A stretch of 64,000 nucleotides of DNA, taken from NCBI RefSeq assembly GCF_001676385.1, contig NZ_LYVJ01000010.1:1-64000 (forward strand), written 5' to 3'. A program made the translations under genes and the position numbers. Below are positions 46,238-56,180 of this stretch, piece by piece. Every line of letters starts with the position of its first letter. Within the stretch, counting starts at the first letter, position 1. Under the pieces are notes generated by a model that saw nothing but the letters and a program-made list of their open reading frames with translations, was not told the origin of the DNA and searched no databases. The DNA comes from Stenotrophomonas maltophilia. GTDB taxonomy: Bacteria; Pseudomonadota; Gammaproteobacteria; Xanthomonadales; Xanthomonadaceae.

Positions 46238-47278
46238 ATGACCGACGACCGCATCATCGGCGCCGGCGCCACCCGCGAGGATGACGCCGCCGACGCCAGC
46301 ATCCGCCCCAGGCGCCTTGCCGATTACCTCGGCCAGGTGCCGGTGCGTGAGCAGATGGAGATCTACATCCAGGCGGCCAAGGGACGTGGCGACGCGCTCG
46401 ACCACGTGCTGATCTTCGGGCCGCCCGGCCTGGGCAAGACCACGCTCAGCCACGTCATCGCCAACGAGCTGGGCGTGGCCCTGCGGGTGACCTCCGGCCC
46501 GGTGATCGAGAAGGCCGGCGACCTGGCCGCGCTGCTCACCAACCTGCAACCGCATGACGTGCTGTTCGTGGACGAGATCCACCGCCTGTCGCCGGTGGTC
46601 GAGGAAGTGCTGTACCCGGCGATGGAAGATTTCCAGATCGACATCATGATCGGCGAGGGCCCCGCCGCCCGCTCGATCAAGATCGACCTGCCACCGTTCA
46701 CCCTGATCGGTGCCACCACCCGTGCCGGCCTGCTCACCGCACCGCTGCGCGACCGTTTTGGCATCGTCCAGCGACTGGAGTTCTACAGTGTCGAGGAGTT
46801 GACCCGGATCGTGCGCCGCTCGGCCGCCATCCTCGGCATCGACTGCACCGCCGACGGGGCAGGGGAGATCGCCCGCCGCGCGCGTGGCACCCCGCGCATC
46901 GCCAACCGCCTGCTGCGCCGTGTGCGCGACTACGCCCAGGTCAAGGCCGGTGGCCATATCGACGAGGCCGTGGCACAGGCAGCGATGCAGATGCTGAAGG
47001 TCGATCCGGAGGGCTTCGACGAGCTTGACCGGCGCCTGTTGAAGACCCTGGTCGACTACTTCGAGGGTGGTCCGGTCGGCATCGAGTCGCTGGCTGCGGC
47101 GCTGTCCGAGGAACGTGGCACGCTGGAGGACGTGGTGGAGCCCTATCTGATCCAGCAGGGCTTCCTGGTGCGTACTGCACGCGGCCGCATGGCAACCCAC
47201 AAGGCGTACCGGCACCTGGGCCTGAAGCCGAAGAATCCGCCGCAGGATCTGTTCGCGGAGGTTCCCGATGCCGGTTGA
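46238..47278 (+). CDS. ruvB: Holliday junction helicase RuvB
   Basis: Codes for 346 aa. The AAA+ ATPase has Walker A GPPGLGKT (61-68), Walker [10 protein letters not shown] and the sensor region [23 protein letters not shown]-terminal winged helix ([39 protein letters not shown]) is present. It drives branch migration with RuvA. The end overlaps ybgC by 11 bp, so transcription runs on into the tol cluster. Confidence 0.97.
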   Translation: MTDDRIIGAGATREDDAADASIRPRRLADYLGQVPVREQMEIYIQAAKGRGDALDHVLIFGPPGLGKTTLSHVIANELGVALRVTSGPVIEKAGDLAALLTNLQPHDVLFVDEIHRLSPVVEEVLYPAMEDFQIDIMIGEGPAARSIKIDLPPFTLIGATTRAGLLTAPLRDRFGIVQRLEFYSVEELTRIVRRSAAILGIDCTADGAGEIARRARGTPRIANRLLRRVRDYAQVKAGGHIDEAVAQAAMQMLKVDPEGFDELDRRLLKTLVDYFEGGPVGIESLAAALSEERGTLEDVVEPYLIQQGFLVRTARGRMATHKAYRHLGLKPKNPPQDLFAEVPDAG

Positions 47279-47699
47279 ACCGCGATTCAGTTGGCCGACA
47301 CGCATTTACTGGGAAGATACCGACGCTGGTGGCGTGGTCTACCACGCCCGCTACGTGGCCTTCATGGAACGGGCCCGGACCGAATGGATGCGCGCGCTCG
47401 GCTACGGCCAGGAGCGCATGCGCGCCGAGTACGGGATGGTCTTCGCGGTGCGTTCGATGCAGATGGACTTCATCAAGCCGGCACGGCTGGATGACACCCT
47501 GCAGGTGAGCGCCCGCCTGGTCCAGCTGAAGAAGGCCAGCATGGTCTTCGACCAGCAGATCCTGCGCGATGGCGAGCTTCTGCTGTCGGCGCAGGTCCGT
47601 ATCGCCGCACTGGAAGCGGCCAGTTTCCGCCCGCGAGGCATGGACGAGGCCGTCCTTGCCATGCTGCAACCCCACCTCCACCCCGAATCCGAACACTGA
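47268..47699 (+). CDS. ybgC: Tol-Pal-associated acyl-CoA thioesterase YbgC
   Basis: Codes for 143 aa. The hotdog-fold thioesterase has the active-site block [27 protein letters not shown] (catalytic Asp at about 17-19). It hydrolyses short- or medium-chain acyl-CoA and is linked with lipid synthesis at the inner membrane. Starting within ruvB and ending 10 bp before tolQ, it is the usual first gene of the tol-pal cluster. Confidence 0.94.
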   Translation: MPVEPRFSWPTRIYWEDTDAGGVVYHARYVAFMERARTEWMRALGYGQERMRAEYGMVFAVRSMQMDFIKPARLDDTLQVSARLVQLKKASMVFDQQILRDGELLLSAQVRIAALEAASFRPRGMDEAVLAMLQPHLHPESEH

Positions 47700-47709
47700 G
47701 GAACAACGG

Positions 47710-48489
47710 ATGATCGCAACGCTCCTGGCCCTGCAGGCCACGGTCACCGAGGCACTGCCGGCCGACGTCAGCAACGCGGCGACCCAGACCCTTGCCCAGG
47801 CCACCACCGGCGGCGGCATCAACTACCTCGAACTGATGGCCAAGGCCAGCCTGCCGGTGAAGATCATCGTGCTGCTGCTGCTGATCGGCTCGTTCGTCAG
47901 CTGGGTGATCATTTTCCGCAAGGCGCGCGTGTTCAAGCAGGCCACCCGCGAAGCTGACGAGTTCGAGAACCGCTTCTGGTCGGGGGCCGACCTGGGCAAG
48001 CTGTACAGCGCCGCCACCGACCGCAGCCGCAGCGTGACCGGCCTGGAAGCCATCTTCGAAGCCGGTTTCCGCGAATACACCCGCCTGCGCGACAAGCGCC
48101 GGCTGGATGGCCGCGCGCAGCTGGAAGGCGCGCAACGCGCGATGCGGACAACCTATACCCGCGAAGTGGACCAGCTCGAACGCAACCTGGAACTGCTGGC
48201 CAACATCGGCTCGACGGCCCCGTACGTCGGCCTGGTCGGTACCGTGTTCGGCATCATGGTGACCATGCACGACATGATCAGCAGCGGTGCACAGGCGGGT
48301 ATCGCCTCGGTTGCACCGGGCATCTCCGAGGCGCTGTTCGCCACCGCCATCGGCCTGTTCGTGGCGATCCCGGCGGTCTGGGCCTACAACCGTTTCACCA
48401 CGCGCGTGGAACGCATGTCGGTGCGTTTCGAGACCTTCGCCGAGGAGTTCAGCTCCATCCTGCAGCGCCAGAGCGCTGGCGACGAGTAA
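47710..48489 (+). CDS. tolQ: Tol-Pal system protein TolQ
   Basis: Codes for 259 aa. It is a MotA/TolQ/ExbB proton-channel family protein with three membrane segments (about 49-71, 160-185 and 200-222). Conserved parts include LLANIGSTAPYVGLVGTVFGIM and ISEALFATAIGLFVAIPAVWAYN. With TolR it uses the proton motive force to energise TolA at the division site. The N-terminal periplasmic part is slightly longer than in E. coli. Confidence 0.96.
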   Translation: MIATLLALQATVTEALPADVSNAATQTLAQATTGGGINYLELMAKASLPVKIIVLLLLIGSFVSWVIIFRKARVFKQATREADEFENRFWSGADLGKLYSAATDRSRSVTGLEAIFEAGFREYTRLRDKRRLDGRAQLEGAQRAMRTTYTREVDQLERNLELLANIGSTAPYVGLVGTVFGIMVTMHDMISSGAQAGIASVAPGISEALFATAIGLFVAIPAVWAYNRFTTRVERMSVRFETFAEEFSSILQRQSAGDE

Positions 48490-48513
48490 GCGCCTGACCC
48501 GGGAGTCCAAGCC

Positions 48514-48931
<418 letters not shown>

Positions 48932-48942
<11 letters not shown>

Positions 48943-49987
48943 CGCCCTGCCACCTTCGCAGCAGCGCGAACCCGGCTGGGGCCTGCCCCTGGTGCTGGCG
49001 TTGCTGGTGCACCTGCTGGTCGCGCTGGTCTTCATCGTGGCCTGGCTGTGGTCGCCCGAACGCAATACCGATGCCGCCGCCGGCGATCCGTCGGTGGAGG
49101 CCAGCCTGGCGCTGTCCGCGTCCGAGGCGTCCGCCGCGCGGCAGGCCCTGCGCCAGTCGGAAAAACTGGAGGACCTGCCGCCGCCGGTCGCCGAGCCGAT
49201 TCCGGTGCCCGAGGACACCATTCCGCCGCCGCAGCCGATTCCCGAGCCACGCCCACAGGATGCCCCCACGCCGCAGCAGCAACAGGCACAGGAGCGCATC
49301 GCGCAGCCGGATACCAAGGACCAGGAAGAAGTGAATGCACTGGCCATCTCCCAGGAGAAGGCCAGGCAGGAACAGGAAGCCAAGCGCCGCCAGGAGCAGA
49401 TCGACCTCACCGAGCGCAAGCGCCAGGAGGAAGCCGAGCAGAAGCTGCGCCTGGCAAGGCAGCAGGAAGAAGACGCCCGGAAGAGGCAGGCCGAGCAGGA
49501 ACGCGTCGCCGCCGACAAGGCCGAGGCTGACCGGCAGAAGAAGATCGCCGAGATCCGCGCCCGCCGCGAGCAGGCCGAGAGGGAGGCCAAGCTGGCCGAG
49601 CAGAAGCTGCGCCAGGTCGCCGCGGCGCGCAACGCCGCCGGTAGTGCCACCGCCGGCGCCAGCGGTGCCTCCCAGCCGGCCGCCGGTGGCGGTGGCAACA
49701 GCGATGATCTTTCCGCTAAGTACGCGGCGGCGATCCAGGCCAAGGTGCTGTCGCAGTGGGTGCGCCCGGATACGGTGCCGCTCGGCCAGCGTTGCCAGAT
49801 CACCATCACCCAGATCCCCGGGGGCATGGTGATGCAGGCCAAGGTGAGCCCGAACTGCCCGTACGACGAGGCCGGCAGGCGCTCGATCGAGGCCGCCGTG
49901 CTCAATGCACAGCCGCTGCCGTACCGGGGCTTTGAATCGGTATTCGCGCGTACCCTCAACTTCACCTTCACCGCCCAGGACCGCTGA
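48932..49987 (+). CDS. tolA: Tol-Pal system protein TolA
   Basis: Codes for 351 aa. One N-terminal membrane helix (about 12-35; GLPLVLALLVHLLVALVFIVAWLW) is followed by a proline-rich stretch and a long charged helical region (about 120-235; K/E/Q/R/A-rich coiled coil). The C-terminal domain (about 260-351) has the conserved YAAAIQAKVLSQWVRPD…C…G…C pattern. It bridges the inner membrane to Pal and TolB and is also a common entry point for phage and colicins in other species. Confidence 0.92.
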
Positions 49988-50230
49988 GGCGGGGCGGGCG
50001 GTCACCCGGCTGCCCGCGCCGGTGGTTGTCGTGCTTGCCTCTGGCCGACCCGGGTTCTCCCAGGCAGGGTGGGCTTCGTGGCGGCGCGCGATGTTAGCTA
50101 TGACGTTAACGGTATGTGAGAAGGTGGGCTGGAACTGACCCGGAATTCACGTACCCTTGGTTCATGATTGCGAAGCGGTTCACCCCCGCTTTGCTATCCC
50201 TCGTCCCGGTTTCCCCCTATTGAGCGCTCC
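49988..50230. other. tolA-tolB spacer
   Basis: A 243-bp gap, unusually long within the tol cluster. There is no gene or repeat. The AT-richer part 50090-50170 (TTAGCTATGACGTTAACGG, then ACGTACCCTTGGTTCATG) could carry an internal promoter for tolB-pal-cpoB. Confidence 0.45.
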
Positions 50231-51550
50231 ATGAAAAAGATGCCTCGCTGGCTTGCCGTGTTTGCGGCCCTGTTGCTGCCCTTCGCTGCCATCGCGCAGC
50301 AGAGGGGGCTGGATATCGACATCATCGGCGGCAATGCCTCCGCGCTGCCGATCACCATCGTGCCGATGCCCTACCAGGGCGCCTCGGCCGCACCGCAGAC
50401 CGACGTCGCCGGCGTGGTCCGCGCCGACCTTGAGCGCTCGGGCCAGTTCCGTACGCTCCCGGAAGCACAGATCGTCGAAAAGCCTGTCCGCGGGGGTGAC
50501 ATCCAGTTCGCCACCTGGCGCGCGCTGAAGCAGAACTACATCGTGGTGGGCCGTGTGCTGGACGCCGGTGCCGGCACCTACCGCGTCGAGTACGAACTGT
50601 TCGACGTACCCAAGGGAGAGCGCCTGCTGGGCCTGGCAATGACCGCTCGTGGCAACGCCATGCGCGATGTCGCCCACCAGATGGCCGACGCCATCTACGA
50701 AAAGATCACCGGTGTCCGGGGCGCCTTCTGGACCCGCATCGCCTACGTGACCGCCAGCGGCAAGGGCGATGCCATGCGCTATGCGTTGATGGTCGCCGAT
50801 TCCGACGGCTTCAACCCGCAGACAATCGTGCGTTCGGCCGAGCCGCTGCTGTCGCCCTCCTGGAGCCCGGATGGCAGCAAGCTGGCCTACGTCAGCTTCG
50901 AGCGCGGCAACTCGGCGATCTACATCCAGAACATCGCCACCGGCGCGCGTGAGCTGGTGACCAGCTTCCGTGGCATCAACAGCGCCCCGGCGTTCTCGCC
51001 GGACGGCCGCAAGCTGGCCCTCACCCTGTCGCGTTCGGGCAATCCGGAAATCTACGTCATGGACCTGGGCAGCAAGCAGCTGACCCAGCTGACCAACCAC
51101 TTCGCCATCGACACCGAGCCGACCTGGGCCCCGGACGGCAGCGCGGTGTACTTCACCTCCGATCGCGGCGGCCGTCCGCAGGTGTACAAGGTCGGTGCCG
51201 GCGGCGGCAGTGCCGAGCGCGTGACCTTCCAGGGCAACTACAATGCCAAGCCCTCGGTGTCCTTCGATGGCAAGAAGGTCGTTGTCGCCCAGGGCTCGGG
51301 CAACAGCTACAAGATCGCGATGATGGACAGTTCGCTGGGTTCGGCCCGCTGGAGCACGCTGTCCCCGGGGTCGCTGGATGAATCTCCGAGCTTTGCGCCC
51401 AACGCAAGCATGGTGCTGTATGCCGCCCGCGAGGGTGGCCGTGGTGTGCTGTATGCCGTTTCGGCCGATGCGCGCGTGCGCCAGCGGCTGGTCCTGGCGG
51501 ACGGAGATGTGCGCGAACCGGCATGGTCCCCATACCGTACCCAGCGCTAA
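50231..51550 (+). CDS. tolB: Tol-Pal system beta-propeller protein TolB
   Basis: Codes for 439 aa. The signal peptide ([19 protein letters not shown]) is followed by an N-terminal TolB_N domain ([24 protein letters not shown]) and a six-bladed WD40-like propeller with repeated [26 protein letters not shown] and [13 protein letters not shown] blades. It is periplasmic and binds Pal and TolA. ATG 50231 follows GAGCGCTCC. It starts the tolB-pal-cpoB part of the cluster. Confidence 0.96.
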   Translation: MKKMPRWLAVFAALLLPFAAIAQQRGLDIDIIGGNASALPITIVPMPYQGASAAPQTDVAGVVRADLERSGQFRTLPEAQIVEKPVRGGDIQFATWRALKQNYIVVGRVLDAGAGTYRVEYELFDVPKGERLLGLAMTARGNAMRDVAHQMADAIYEKITGVRGAFWTRIAYVTASGKGDAMRYALMVADSDGFNPQTIVRSAEPLLSPSWSPDGSKLAYVSFERGNSAIYIQNIATGARELVTSFRGINSAPAFSPDGRKLALTLSRSGNPEIYVMDLGSKQLTQLTNHFAIDTEPTWAPDGSAVYFTSDRGGRPQVYKVGAGGGSAERVTFQGNYNAKPSVSFDGKKVVVAQGSGNSYKIAMMDSSLGSARWSTLSPGSLDESPSFAPNASMVLYAAREGGRGVLYAVSADARVRQRLVLADGDVREPAWSPYRTQR

Positions 51551-51614
51551 AAGAGTGTTAATATTTTCGTTGTCTTGAACCCCTCATCGGCCTAGGAGCC
51601 TCAAAGGTATTGCC

Positions 51615-52133
51615 ATGAACAAGTCCACCCGCGTTCTGCTTGTTTCCCTGCTGTCTGTGGCCGTCCTGGCCGGTTGCTCGAAGAAGGTGAAGGAAGAGCC
51701 GCAGGCTCCGGTCGACACCGGCAGCTCGACCACCGCCCCGACCGGCCCGTCGACCTCCGGCCTGTACGGCCCGGGCGACCTGGATACCGACGCCTGCCTG
51801 CGCCAGCGCGTTGTCTACTTCGACCTGGACAAGGAAGACGTGAAGCCGGAGTTCCAGGCCATCATGGCGTGCCACGCCAAGTACCTGCGTGACCGTCCGT
51901 CCTCGCGCATCACCCTGCAGGGTCACACCGACGAGCGCGGTTCGCGCGCGTACAACCAGGCCCTGGGTGAGCGTCGTGGCAACGGCGTCAGCTCGGCGCT
52001 GCAGGCCAACGGTGGCTCGGCTTCGCAGCTGACCGTGGTGTCCTACGGTGAAGAGCGTCCGGTCTGCACCGAGTCGAACGAGTCCTGCTGGTCGCAGAAC
52101 CGTCGCGTCGAAATCGTCTACACCGCGCAGTAA
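51615..52133 (+). CDS. pal: Peptidoglycan-associated lipoprotein Pal
   Basis: Codes for 172 aa. The lipoprotein signal is LLVSLLSVAVLAGC with lipid-attachment Cys21. A Ser/Thr/Pro linker is followed by the OmpA-like domain (about 60-170) with VVYFDLDKEDVKPEFQ and the peptidoglycan-binding TLQGHTDERGSRAYNQALGERR. It anchors the outer membrane to the wall. AGGAG is about 13 bp upstream of the start. cpoB follows after 3 bp. Confidence 0.97.
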   Translation: MNKSTRVLLVSLLSVAVLAGCSKKVKEEPQAPVDTGSSTTAPTGPSTSGLYGPGDLDTDACLRQRVVYFDLDKEDVKPEFQAIMACHAKYLRDRPSSRITLQGHTDERGSRAYNQALGERRGNGVSSALQANGGSASQLTVVSYGEERPVCTESNESCWSQNRRVEIVYTAQ

Positions 52134-52136
52134 TCC

Positions 52137-52955
52137 ATGCGCATCGGCATCAAACTGATGCTGGTCGTTGCGGCAGCCCTCGTGGCTGCCGCACCGGCGC
52201 ATGCACAGCGACAGAGCCTGGCCGACCGCGTCGGCGCGCTCGAGCAGCAGATGTACAACAACAGTGCCAACCAGGACCTGTTGAACCAGATCAACCAGCT
52301 GCGGCAGCAGGTCACCAGCCTGCAGGCCTCGATCGAGCAGTTGCAGCACGACAACGCCCAGCTCAAGCAGTCCGCCCAGGACCAGTACCTGGATCTGGAC
52401 AGCCGCCTGAACCGGTTGGAAGGGGGCAATGCCGCCCCGGCCCTGCCGCCCGTTCCGGCGAGCGCGCCGAAGGCCGCTCCGGCCCCGGCAACCCCGGCAG
52501 CGGCGGCCACTTCCGAGCGGCCGCCATCGGTCCATGGTGATGCCGGCAGCCTGGCCGCCACCGGCGACGAGCGCACCTCCTACAACGTCGCCTTCGATGC
52601 GCTGAAGGCCGGCAGGTACGATGATTCGGCGCAGCTGTTCCTGAGCTTCCTGGAGCTGTACCCGAACGGCGTCTACGCCCCGAATGCGCTGTATTGGCTG
52701 GGCGAGAGCTATTACGCCACCCGCAATTTCCCGATGGCCGAGACCCAGTTCCGTGAGCTGCTCTCGCGCTATCCGACCCACGACAAGGCCGCTGGCGGCC
52801 TGCTCAAGGTCGGCCTCTCGCAGTATGGCGAGGGCAAGGTCGACCAGGCCCAGCAGACGCTGGAGACCGTTGTGGCGCAATACCCCGGCTCGGACGCCGC
52901 GCGCACCGCGCAGGACCGCCTGCAGTCCATCCGCCTCGGCAGGCAGATCCGCTGA
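52137..52955 (+). CDS. cpoB: Cell division coordinator CpoB (YbgF)
   Basis: Codes for 272 aa. The signal peptide ends near APAHAQ. A coiled-coil trimerisation region (about 22-85; LADRVGALEQQMYNNSANQDLLNQINQLRQQV) is followed by an Ala/Pro linker and TPR repeats (about 140-270; YNVAFDALKAGRYDDSAQLFLSFLELYPNGVYAPNALYWLGESYYATRNF). In E. coli CpoB links Tol-Pal with PBP1B at the septum. It is the last gene of the cluster. Confidence 0.94.
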   Translation: MRIGIKLMLVVAAALVAAAPAHAQRQSLADRVGALEQQMYNNSANQDLLNQINQLRQQVTSLQASIEQLQHDNAQLKQSAQDQYLDLDSRLNRLEGGNAAPALPPVPASAPKAAPAPATPAAAATSERPPSVHGDAGSLAATGDERTSYNVAFDALKAGRYDDSAQLFLSFLELYPNGVYAPNALYWLGESYYATRNFPMAETQFRELLSRYPTHDKAAGGLLKVGLSQYGEGKVDQAQQTLETVVAQYPGSDAARTAQDRLQSIRLGRQIR

Positions 52956-52983
52956 TCCGCTGACCGGTCGTACAATAGGGCCT

Positions 52984-53077
52984 GTAGAGCCGAGCCCATG
53001 CTCGGCTGCTTTCGTTTCCGGACCGGCAAACCCGTCCGGTTGCTGTTGTAGAGCCGAGCCATGCTCGGCTGCTTTCG
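52984..53077 (+). repeat. Two direct GTAG (SMAG-type) units
   Basis: GTAGAGCCGAGC-headed hairpins at 52984-53014 and 53048-53077 lie in the same orientation and share the flank GCTGCTTTCGTT. They separate cpoB from queE. The order (head to tail) differs from the inverted pairs elsewhere. Confidence 0.82.
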
Positions 53078-53129
53078 TTACCGGCCACGGTAGCCCACCC
53101 GCCACGTGTCCCACCAAGAACTCCCCGCC

Positions 53130-53831
53130 ATGACCGCCGTCACCCCGTCCAGCGCAGCCGCTACGCCCAGCGACATCGTGCAGTCGCCGCTGCCACGCCT
53201 GAAGATCACCGAGATCTTCACCTCGCTGCAGGGTGAAGCCGATACCGCTGGCTGGCCGACCGTGTTCGTGCGCCTGACCGGCTGCCCGCTGCGCTGCCAG
53301 TACTGCGACACCGCCTATGCCTTCCATGGCGGCACCTGGTGGGATATCGACGACATCGTGGCCGAGGTGCTGGCCCAGGGCGTGCGCCTCGTCTGCGTGA
53401 CGGGTGGCGAGCCGCTGGCGCAGAAGCGCTGCCTGGTCCTGCTGCAGAAGCTGTGCGATGCCGGCATGGACGTCTCGCTGGAGACCTCCGGCGCGCTGGA
53501 CGTCAGCGCGGTCGACCCGCGCGTATCGCGCGTAGTTGACATCAAGACGCCGGGCTCGGCAGAAGCCGCCCGCAACCGCCTTGAAAACCTGCCGCTGCTG
53601 ACCGCCCGCGACCAGATCAAGTTCGTGATCTGCAGCCGCGAGGACTACGACTGGGCCAGGGCCATGGTCGCCGAGCACGGCCTGGTGAAGCGCTGCACGG
53701 TGTTCTTCTCGCCGAGCAAGGGTGAGATCAGCGCGCGGCAGCTGGCCGACTGGATCGTTGAAGACCGGTTGCCGGTGCGCTTCCAGATGCAGTTGCATAA
53801 AATCCTGTGGAACGACGAGCCGGGCCGATGA
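53130..53831 (+). CDS. queE: 7-carboxy-7-deazaguanine synthase QueE
   Basis: Codes for 233 aa from ATG 53130 (GTG 53106 is in frame). It is a radical-SAM enzyme with the CX3CX2C cluster motif: Cys52, Cys56 and Cys59 in GCPLRCQYCDT. ITEIFTSLQGEADTAGWPTVFVRLTG and CVTGGEPLAQ are typical. It makes CDG from CPH4 in the preQ0/queuosine pathway; QueC uses that product. The two genes are 78 bp apart. Confidence 0.94.
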   Translation: MTAVTPSSAAATPSDIVQSPLPRLKITEIFTSLQGEADTAGWPTVFVRLTGCPLRCQYCDTAYAFHGGTWWDIDDIVAEVLAQGVRLVCVTGGEPLAQKRCLVLLQKLCDAGMDVSLETSGALDVSAVDPRVSRVVDIKTPGSAEAARNRLENLPLLTARDQIKFVICSREDYDWARAMVAEHGLVKRCTVFFSPSKGEISARQLADWIVEDRLPVRFQMQLHKILWNDEPGR

Positions 53832-53909
53832 GCCGGCATCGCGTTCCCTGATGTAGCTCCGGCGCGGGACAGCGTGCTGGCTTTCCCCTCCCAACCGGAT
53901 GTTTTTCCC

Positions 53910-54575
53910 ATGAAGAAGGCAGTCGTGCTTCTCTCCGGCGGCATGGATTCAGCCGCCGTCATCGCCATGGCCCAGGAACAGGGCTTCGCCGTGCATGCCT
54001 TGAGCGTGCGCTATGGCCAGCGCCATACCTCCGAACTGGATGCAGCGGCGCGCGTCGCCAAGGCCCAGGGCGTGGTCGCGCACAAGGTGGTCGACGTCGA
54101 CCTGCGCAGCATCGGCGGCTCGGCGCTGACCGACGACATCGACGTGCCCGAGGCCGGCGGGGCGGGCATTCCGGTCACCTACGTTCCGGCGCGCAACACC
54201 ATCATGCTGTCGCTGGCACTGGGCTGGGCCGAAGTGCTCGGCGCCAACGACATCTTCTGTGGCGTCAACGCCGTGGACTACTCCGGCTATCCGGATTGCC
54301 GCCCCGAGTTCGTGGCGGCGTTCCAGGCGCTGGCCAACCTGGCCACCAAGGCGGGCGTGGAAGGCGCAGGCATCACGGTGCACGCACCGCTGCAGTTCCT
54401 CAGCAAGGGCCAGATCGTCAGCGAGGGCGTGCGCCTGGGCGTGGACTTCGGCCTGACCGTGTCCTGCTACAACGCCGACGCCAACGGGGCCGCCTGCGGC
54501 CACTGCGATGCCTGCCGCCTGCGCGCGCAGGGCTTCGCCGAAGCTGGTGTCGCCGACCCGACGTTGTACGCCTGA
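53910..54575 (+). CDS. queC: 7-cyano-7-deazaguanine synthase QueC
   Basis: Codes for 221 aa. The N-terminal PP-loop is [30 protein letters not shown] and the C-terminal zinc site ([20 protein letters not shown], four Cys) are typical. It converts CDG to preQ0 with ATP and ammonia. It follows queE, and no preQ1 riboswitch is evident in front of either gene. Confidence 0.95.
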   Translation: MKKAVVLLSGGMDSAAVIAMAQEQGFAVHALSVRYGQRHTSELDAAARVAKAQGVVAHKVVDVDLRSIGGSALTDDIDVPEAGGAGIPVTYVPARNTIMLSLALGWAEVLGANDIFCGVNAVDYSGYPDCRPEFVAAFQALANLATKAGVEGAGITVHAPLQFLSKGQIVSEGVRLGVDFGLTVSCYNADANGAACGHCDACRLRAQGFAEAGVADPTLYA

Positions 54576-54582
54576 ACGCACG

Positions 54583-54657
54583 GTAGAGCCGGCCGCTGGC
54601 CGGCTTCGCTGTAGGTGCGAACCTCTCCCGGTGGGTGCGAACCGTTGGTTCGCACTC
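54583..54657. repeat. GTAG unit and GTGGG unit
   Basis: A GTAGAGCCGGCCGCTGGCCG hairpin at 54583-54608 and a TGCGAACCGTTGGTTCGCA hairpin at 54631-54657 lie between two convergent genes. The second is the same unit as at 42030-42054. Confidence 0.78.
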
Positions 54658-54663
54658 CTTGAC

Positions 54664-55617
54664 CTACCGGGCCCGCAACCACCCCGACGCTTCAATAAAC
54701 GCCCGCACCGCCTCCGCATCGGCATAGTCCAGCTCGATCATCCGCGCGATCCCCGCCTTCTCATCAGCCTGCTGTCGCATGTACTCCTGTGCGATGCGGT
54801 AGCCGGCGTAATAGCCCAGATCGCTCACGCCGAACGGATTGCGGGCGCTGTTGTACAGCCAGTTGTCCAGATCCTCGCCGTCCATTTCAGCGACGAAACG
54901 CGCGCGGATCTCCTCCTCGTGCAAGGGCCCGTAGCTGTACATCGGCAACGCCGACCGACGCCCGCTCAGCCGTTCGGCCACATACTCGGCCACGCCCTCG
55001 CGCACTGCGTACTGGGCCAGGCTGCCGGTGGTCTCGTGCTGCTGCGTGTGCACGTACTCGTGCAGGTTGTTCTGCGCGTTGTTCGCGCCCGGGCGGCTGT
55101 CGTAGAAGATCCGCAGCCGGTCGCGCATCTTCTCCGGCAGCTCGCTCACGTCCACGCGCTCATCGCCCAGCGCCATCTCCGCGCCAATCAGCACCTTGTC
55201 GCCCAGCGTGGTGCCACCGGTGCGCAGCACGCCCACCGCATAGGTGATGGTGGCCGGGCGCAGGGCAGGGTAGAGCGAACGGAACGCGACCAGGTCGCGC
55301 TCCAGCGTGGCGCTGGCCTGCTGCGCGTTGGCGGTGAGCGGCCGCACCGAGGTCCAGAAGCGTGGCCAGGCCCACATGGCCTCGGCGTATTCGCGGGCAG
55401 TGTAGTGGCGCACCTGCATCAGCGCATGCAGGCCGGGGCTGCCCGGATCGATGTAGCGCTGCTGGACCAGCGCCACCCGGCGTTCGCCATCGGGTTCGGC
55501 GCGCACCGCGTCAAAGGTGGCCCAGAAGCGGGCGATGTCGTCGGTGATGACCTGGGGCGGGGCGGCCAGGGCTGAGCAGGGCAGCAGGGCGGCAAGCAGG
55601 CTGGCGATCAGGCGCAT
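54664..55617 (-). CDS. Secreted putative zinc-dependent protease (DUF2268-like)
   Basis: Codes for 317 aa. ATG 55617 has GGAG 6 bp upstream and opens a signal peptide (LIASLLAALLPCSALAAP). An HExxH zinc motif is visible as HEYVH (186-190) in NNLHEYVHTQQHETTGSL, and a downstream VREGVAEYVAERLSG could supply the third ligand (Glu). The overall pattern fits DUF2268 predicted Zn-proteases (GldB-related). The target is unknown, and the location is probably the periplasm. It is monocistronic. Confidence 0.72.
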   Translation of the reverse strand: MRLIASLLAALLPCSALAAPPQVITDDIARFWATFDAVRAEPDGERRVALVQQRYIDPGSPGLHALMQVRHYTAREYAEAMWAWPRFWTSVRPLTANAQQASATLERDLVAFRSLYPALRPATITYAVGVLRTGGTTLGDKVLIGAEMALGDERVDVSELPEKMRDRLRIFYDSRPGANNAQNNLHEYVHTQQHETTGSLAQYAVREGVAEYVAERLSGRRSALPMYSYGPLHEEEIRARFVAEMDGEDLDNWLYNSARNPFGVSDLGYYAGYRIAQEYMRQQADEKAGIARMIELDYADAEAVRAFIEASGWLRAR

Positions 55618-55681
55618 CCATGGCTCCGGGGAAGGATCACAGATGGGATGCGCCAGTGGCCCGAAAGGTTTAAGCCCGATG

Positions 55682-55707
55682 GTAGTGCCGGCCGCTGGCC
55701 GGCAACC
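55682..55707 (+). repeat. Single GTAG palindromic unit
   Basis: A GTAGTGCCGGCCGCTGGCCG-headed hairpin upstream of the tRNA-Lys promoter. Confidence 0.75.
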
Positions 55708-55746
55708 TCGACACACCGGGGTTTCACGCGACCGGCCAAAGTAGGG

Positions 55747-55752
55747 TAGAAT
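55747..55752 (+). promoter_or_regulatory. Probable -10 box of tRNA-Lys
   Basis: TAGAAT lies 33 bp before the mature tRNA start. A weak TTTCAC at 55722-55727 could be the -35, with long spacing. Confidence 0.45.
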
Positions 55753-55785
55753 GCCCACCCCGCCGAAAGGCTGGGGCAGTGCAAT

Positions 55786-55861
55786 GGGCCGTTAGCTCAG
55801 TCGGTAGAGCAGAAGACTTTTAATCTTTTGGTCGAAGGTTCGAATCCTTCACGGCCCACCA
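55786..55861 (+). tRNA. tRNA-Lys (anticodon TTT), CCA encoded
   Basis: A complete 76-nt cloverleaf: acceptor GGGCCGT/ACGGCCC, D-arm GCTC/GAGC, anticodon loop CTTTTAA with TTT, T-arm GAAGG/CCTTC with TTCGAAT, discriminator A and encoded CCA. Its 3' part (55817-55861) is repeated exactly at 57900-57944, so this gene is the integration target of the adjacent island and remains intact. Confidence 0.98.
55817..55861 (+). repeat. attL: 45-bp core within the tRNA-Lys 3' half
   Basis: Identical over 45 bp to 57900-57944, running from the anticodon loop to CCA. The flanking bases differ on both sides, so the edges are exact. This is the typical attachment core of a tyrosine-recombinase island. Confidence 0.9.
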
Positions 55862-56180
55862 ATTGCATCAATGACTTAGGCGCCCTTGCGGCGCCTTTTT
55901 CATATTTCCGGAAAAATTAAGTGGTTCCACGCTCGAGCACGTGCAGCTTATGAGGCGGTTGAACCACCGGCGGTTCGTGGTCGTATCGCTGTCGCATCTC
56001 TTCGATGACGTGACCACATGCGTTCTTGCGGTGCCTTCGGTGACGCCCCGATGTTATAGCCCACACAAGGCCAAACGCTTGGCGTCGGATGTGACCGACG
56101 CGAATACCTCGGTGATGACGCGATGGAGCATCCCCCCAGTGGGTAAAGCTACCTGCCTTCGCCGCTGCTGGCCCATATCT
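55862..56180. other. Left end of tRNA-Lys island, non-coding
   Basis: About 320 bp with visibly lower GC than the flanks. After the terminator there are CGGAAAAAT (55909-55917) and TGGTTCCACGCTCG (55922-55935). Both motifs recur near the right end of the island, so they may be recombinase arm-type sites. A GGCGGTT…AACCACCGGCGGTT cluster follows. I found no credible gene. Confidence 0.55.
55879..55901 (+). terminator. Terminator after tRNA-Lys
   Basis: GGCGCC-cttgc-GGCGCC followed by TTTTTC. A GGCGCCTTTTTCAT tail recurs in the NmrA-gene terminator at the other end of the island. Confidence 0.8.

Noticed and set aside
53832..53909. PreQ1 riboswitch between queE and queC
   Set aside because: The 78-bp gap shows no H-type pseudoknot-like C-rich stem or A-rich tail. 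The queE upstream region only has GTAG repeats.
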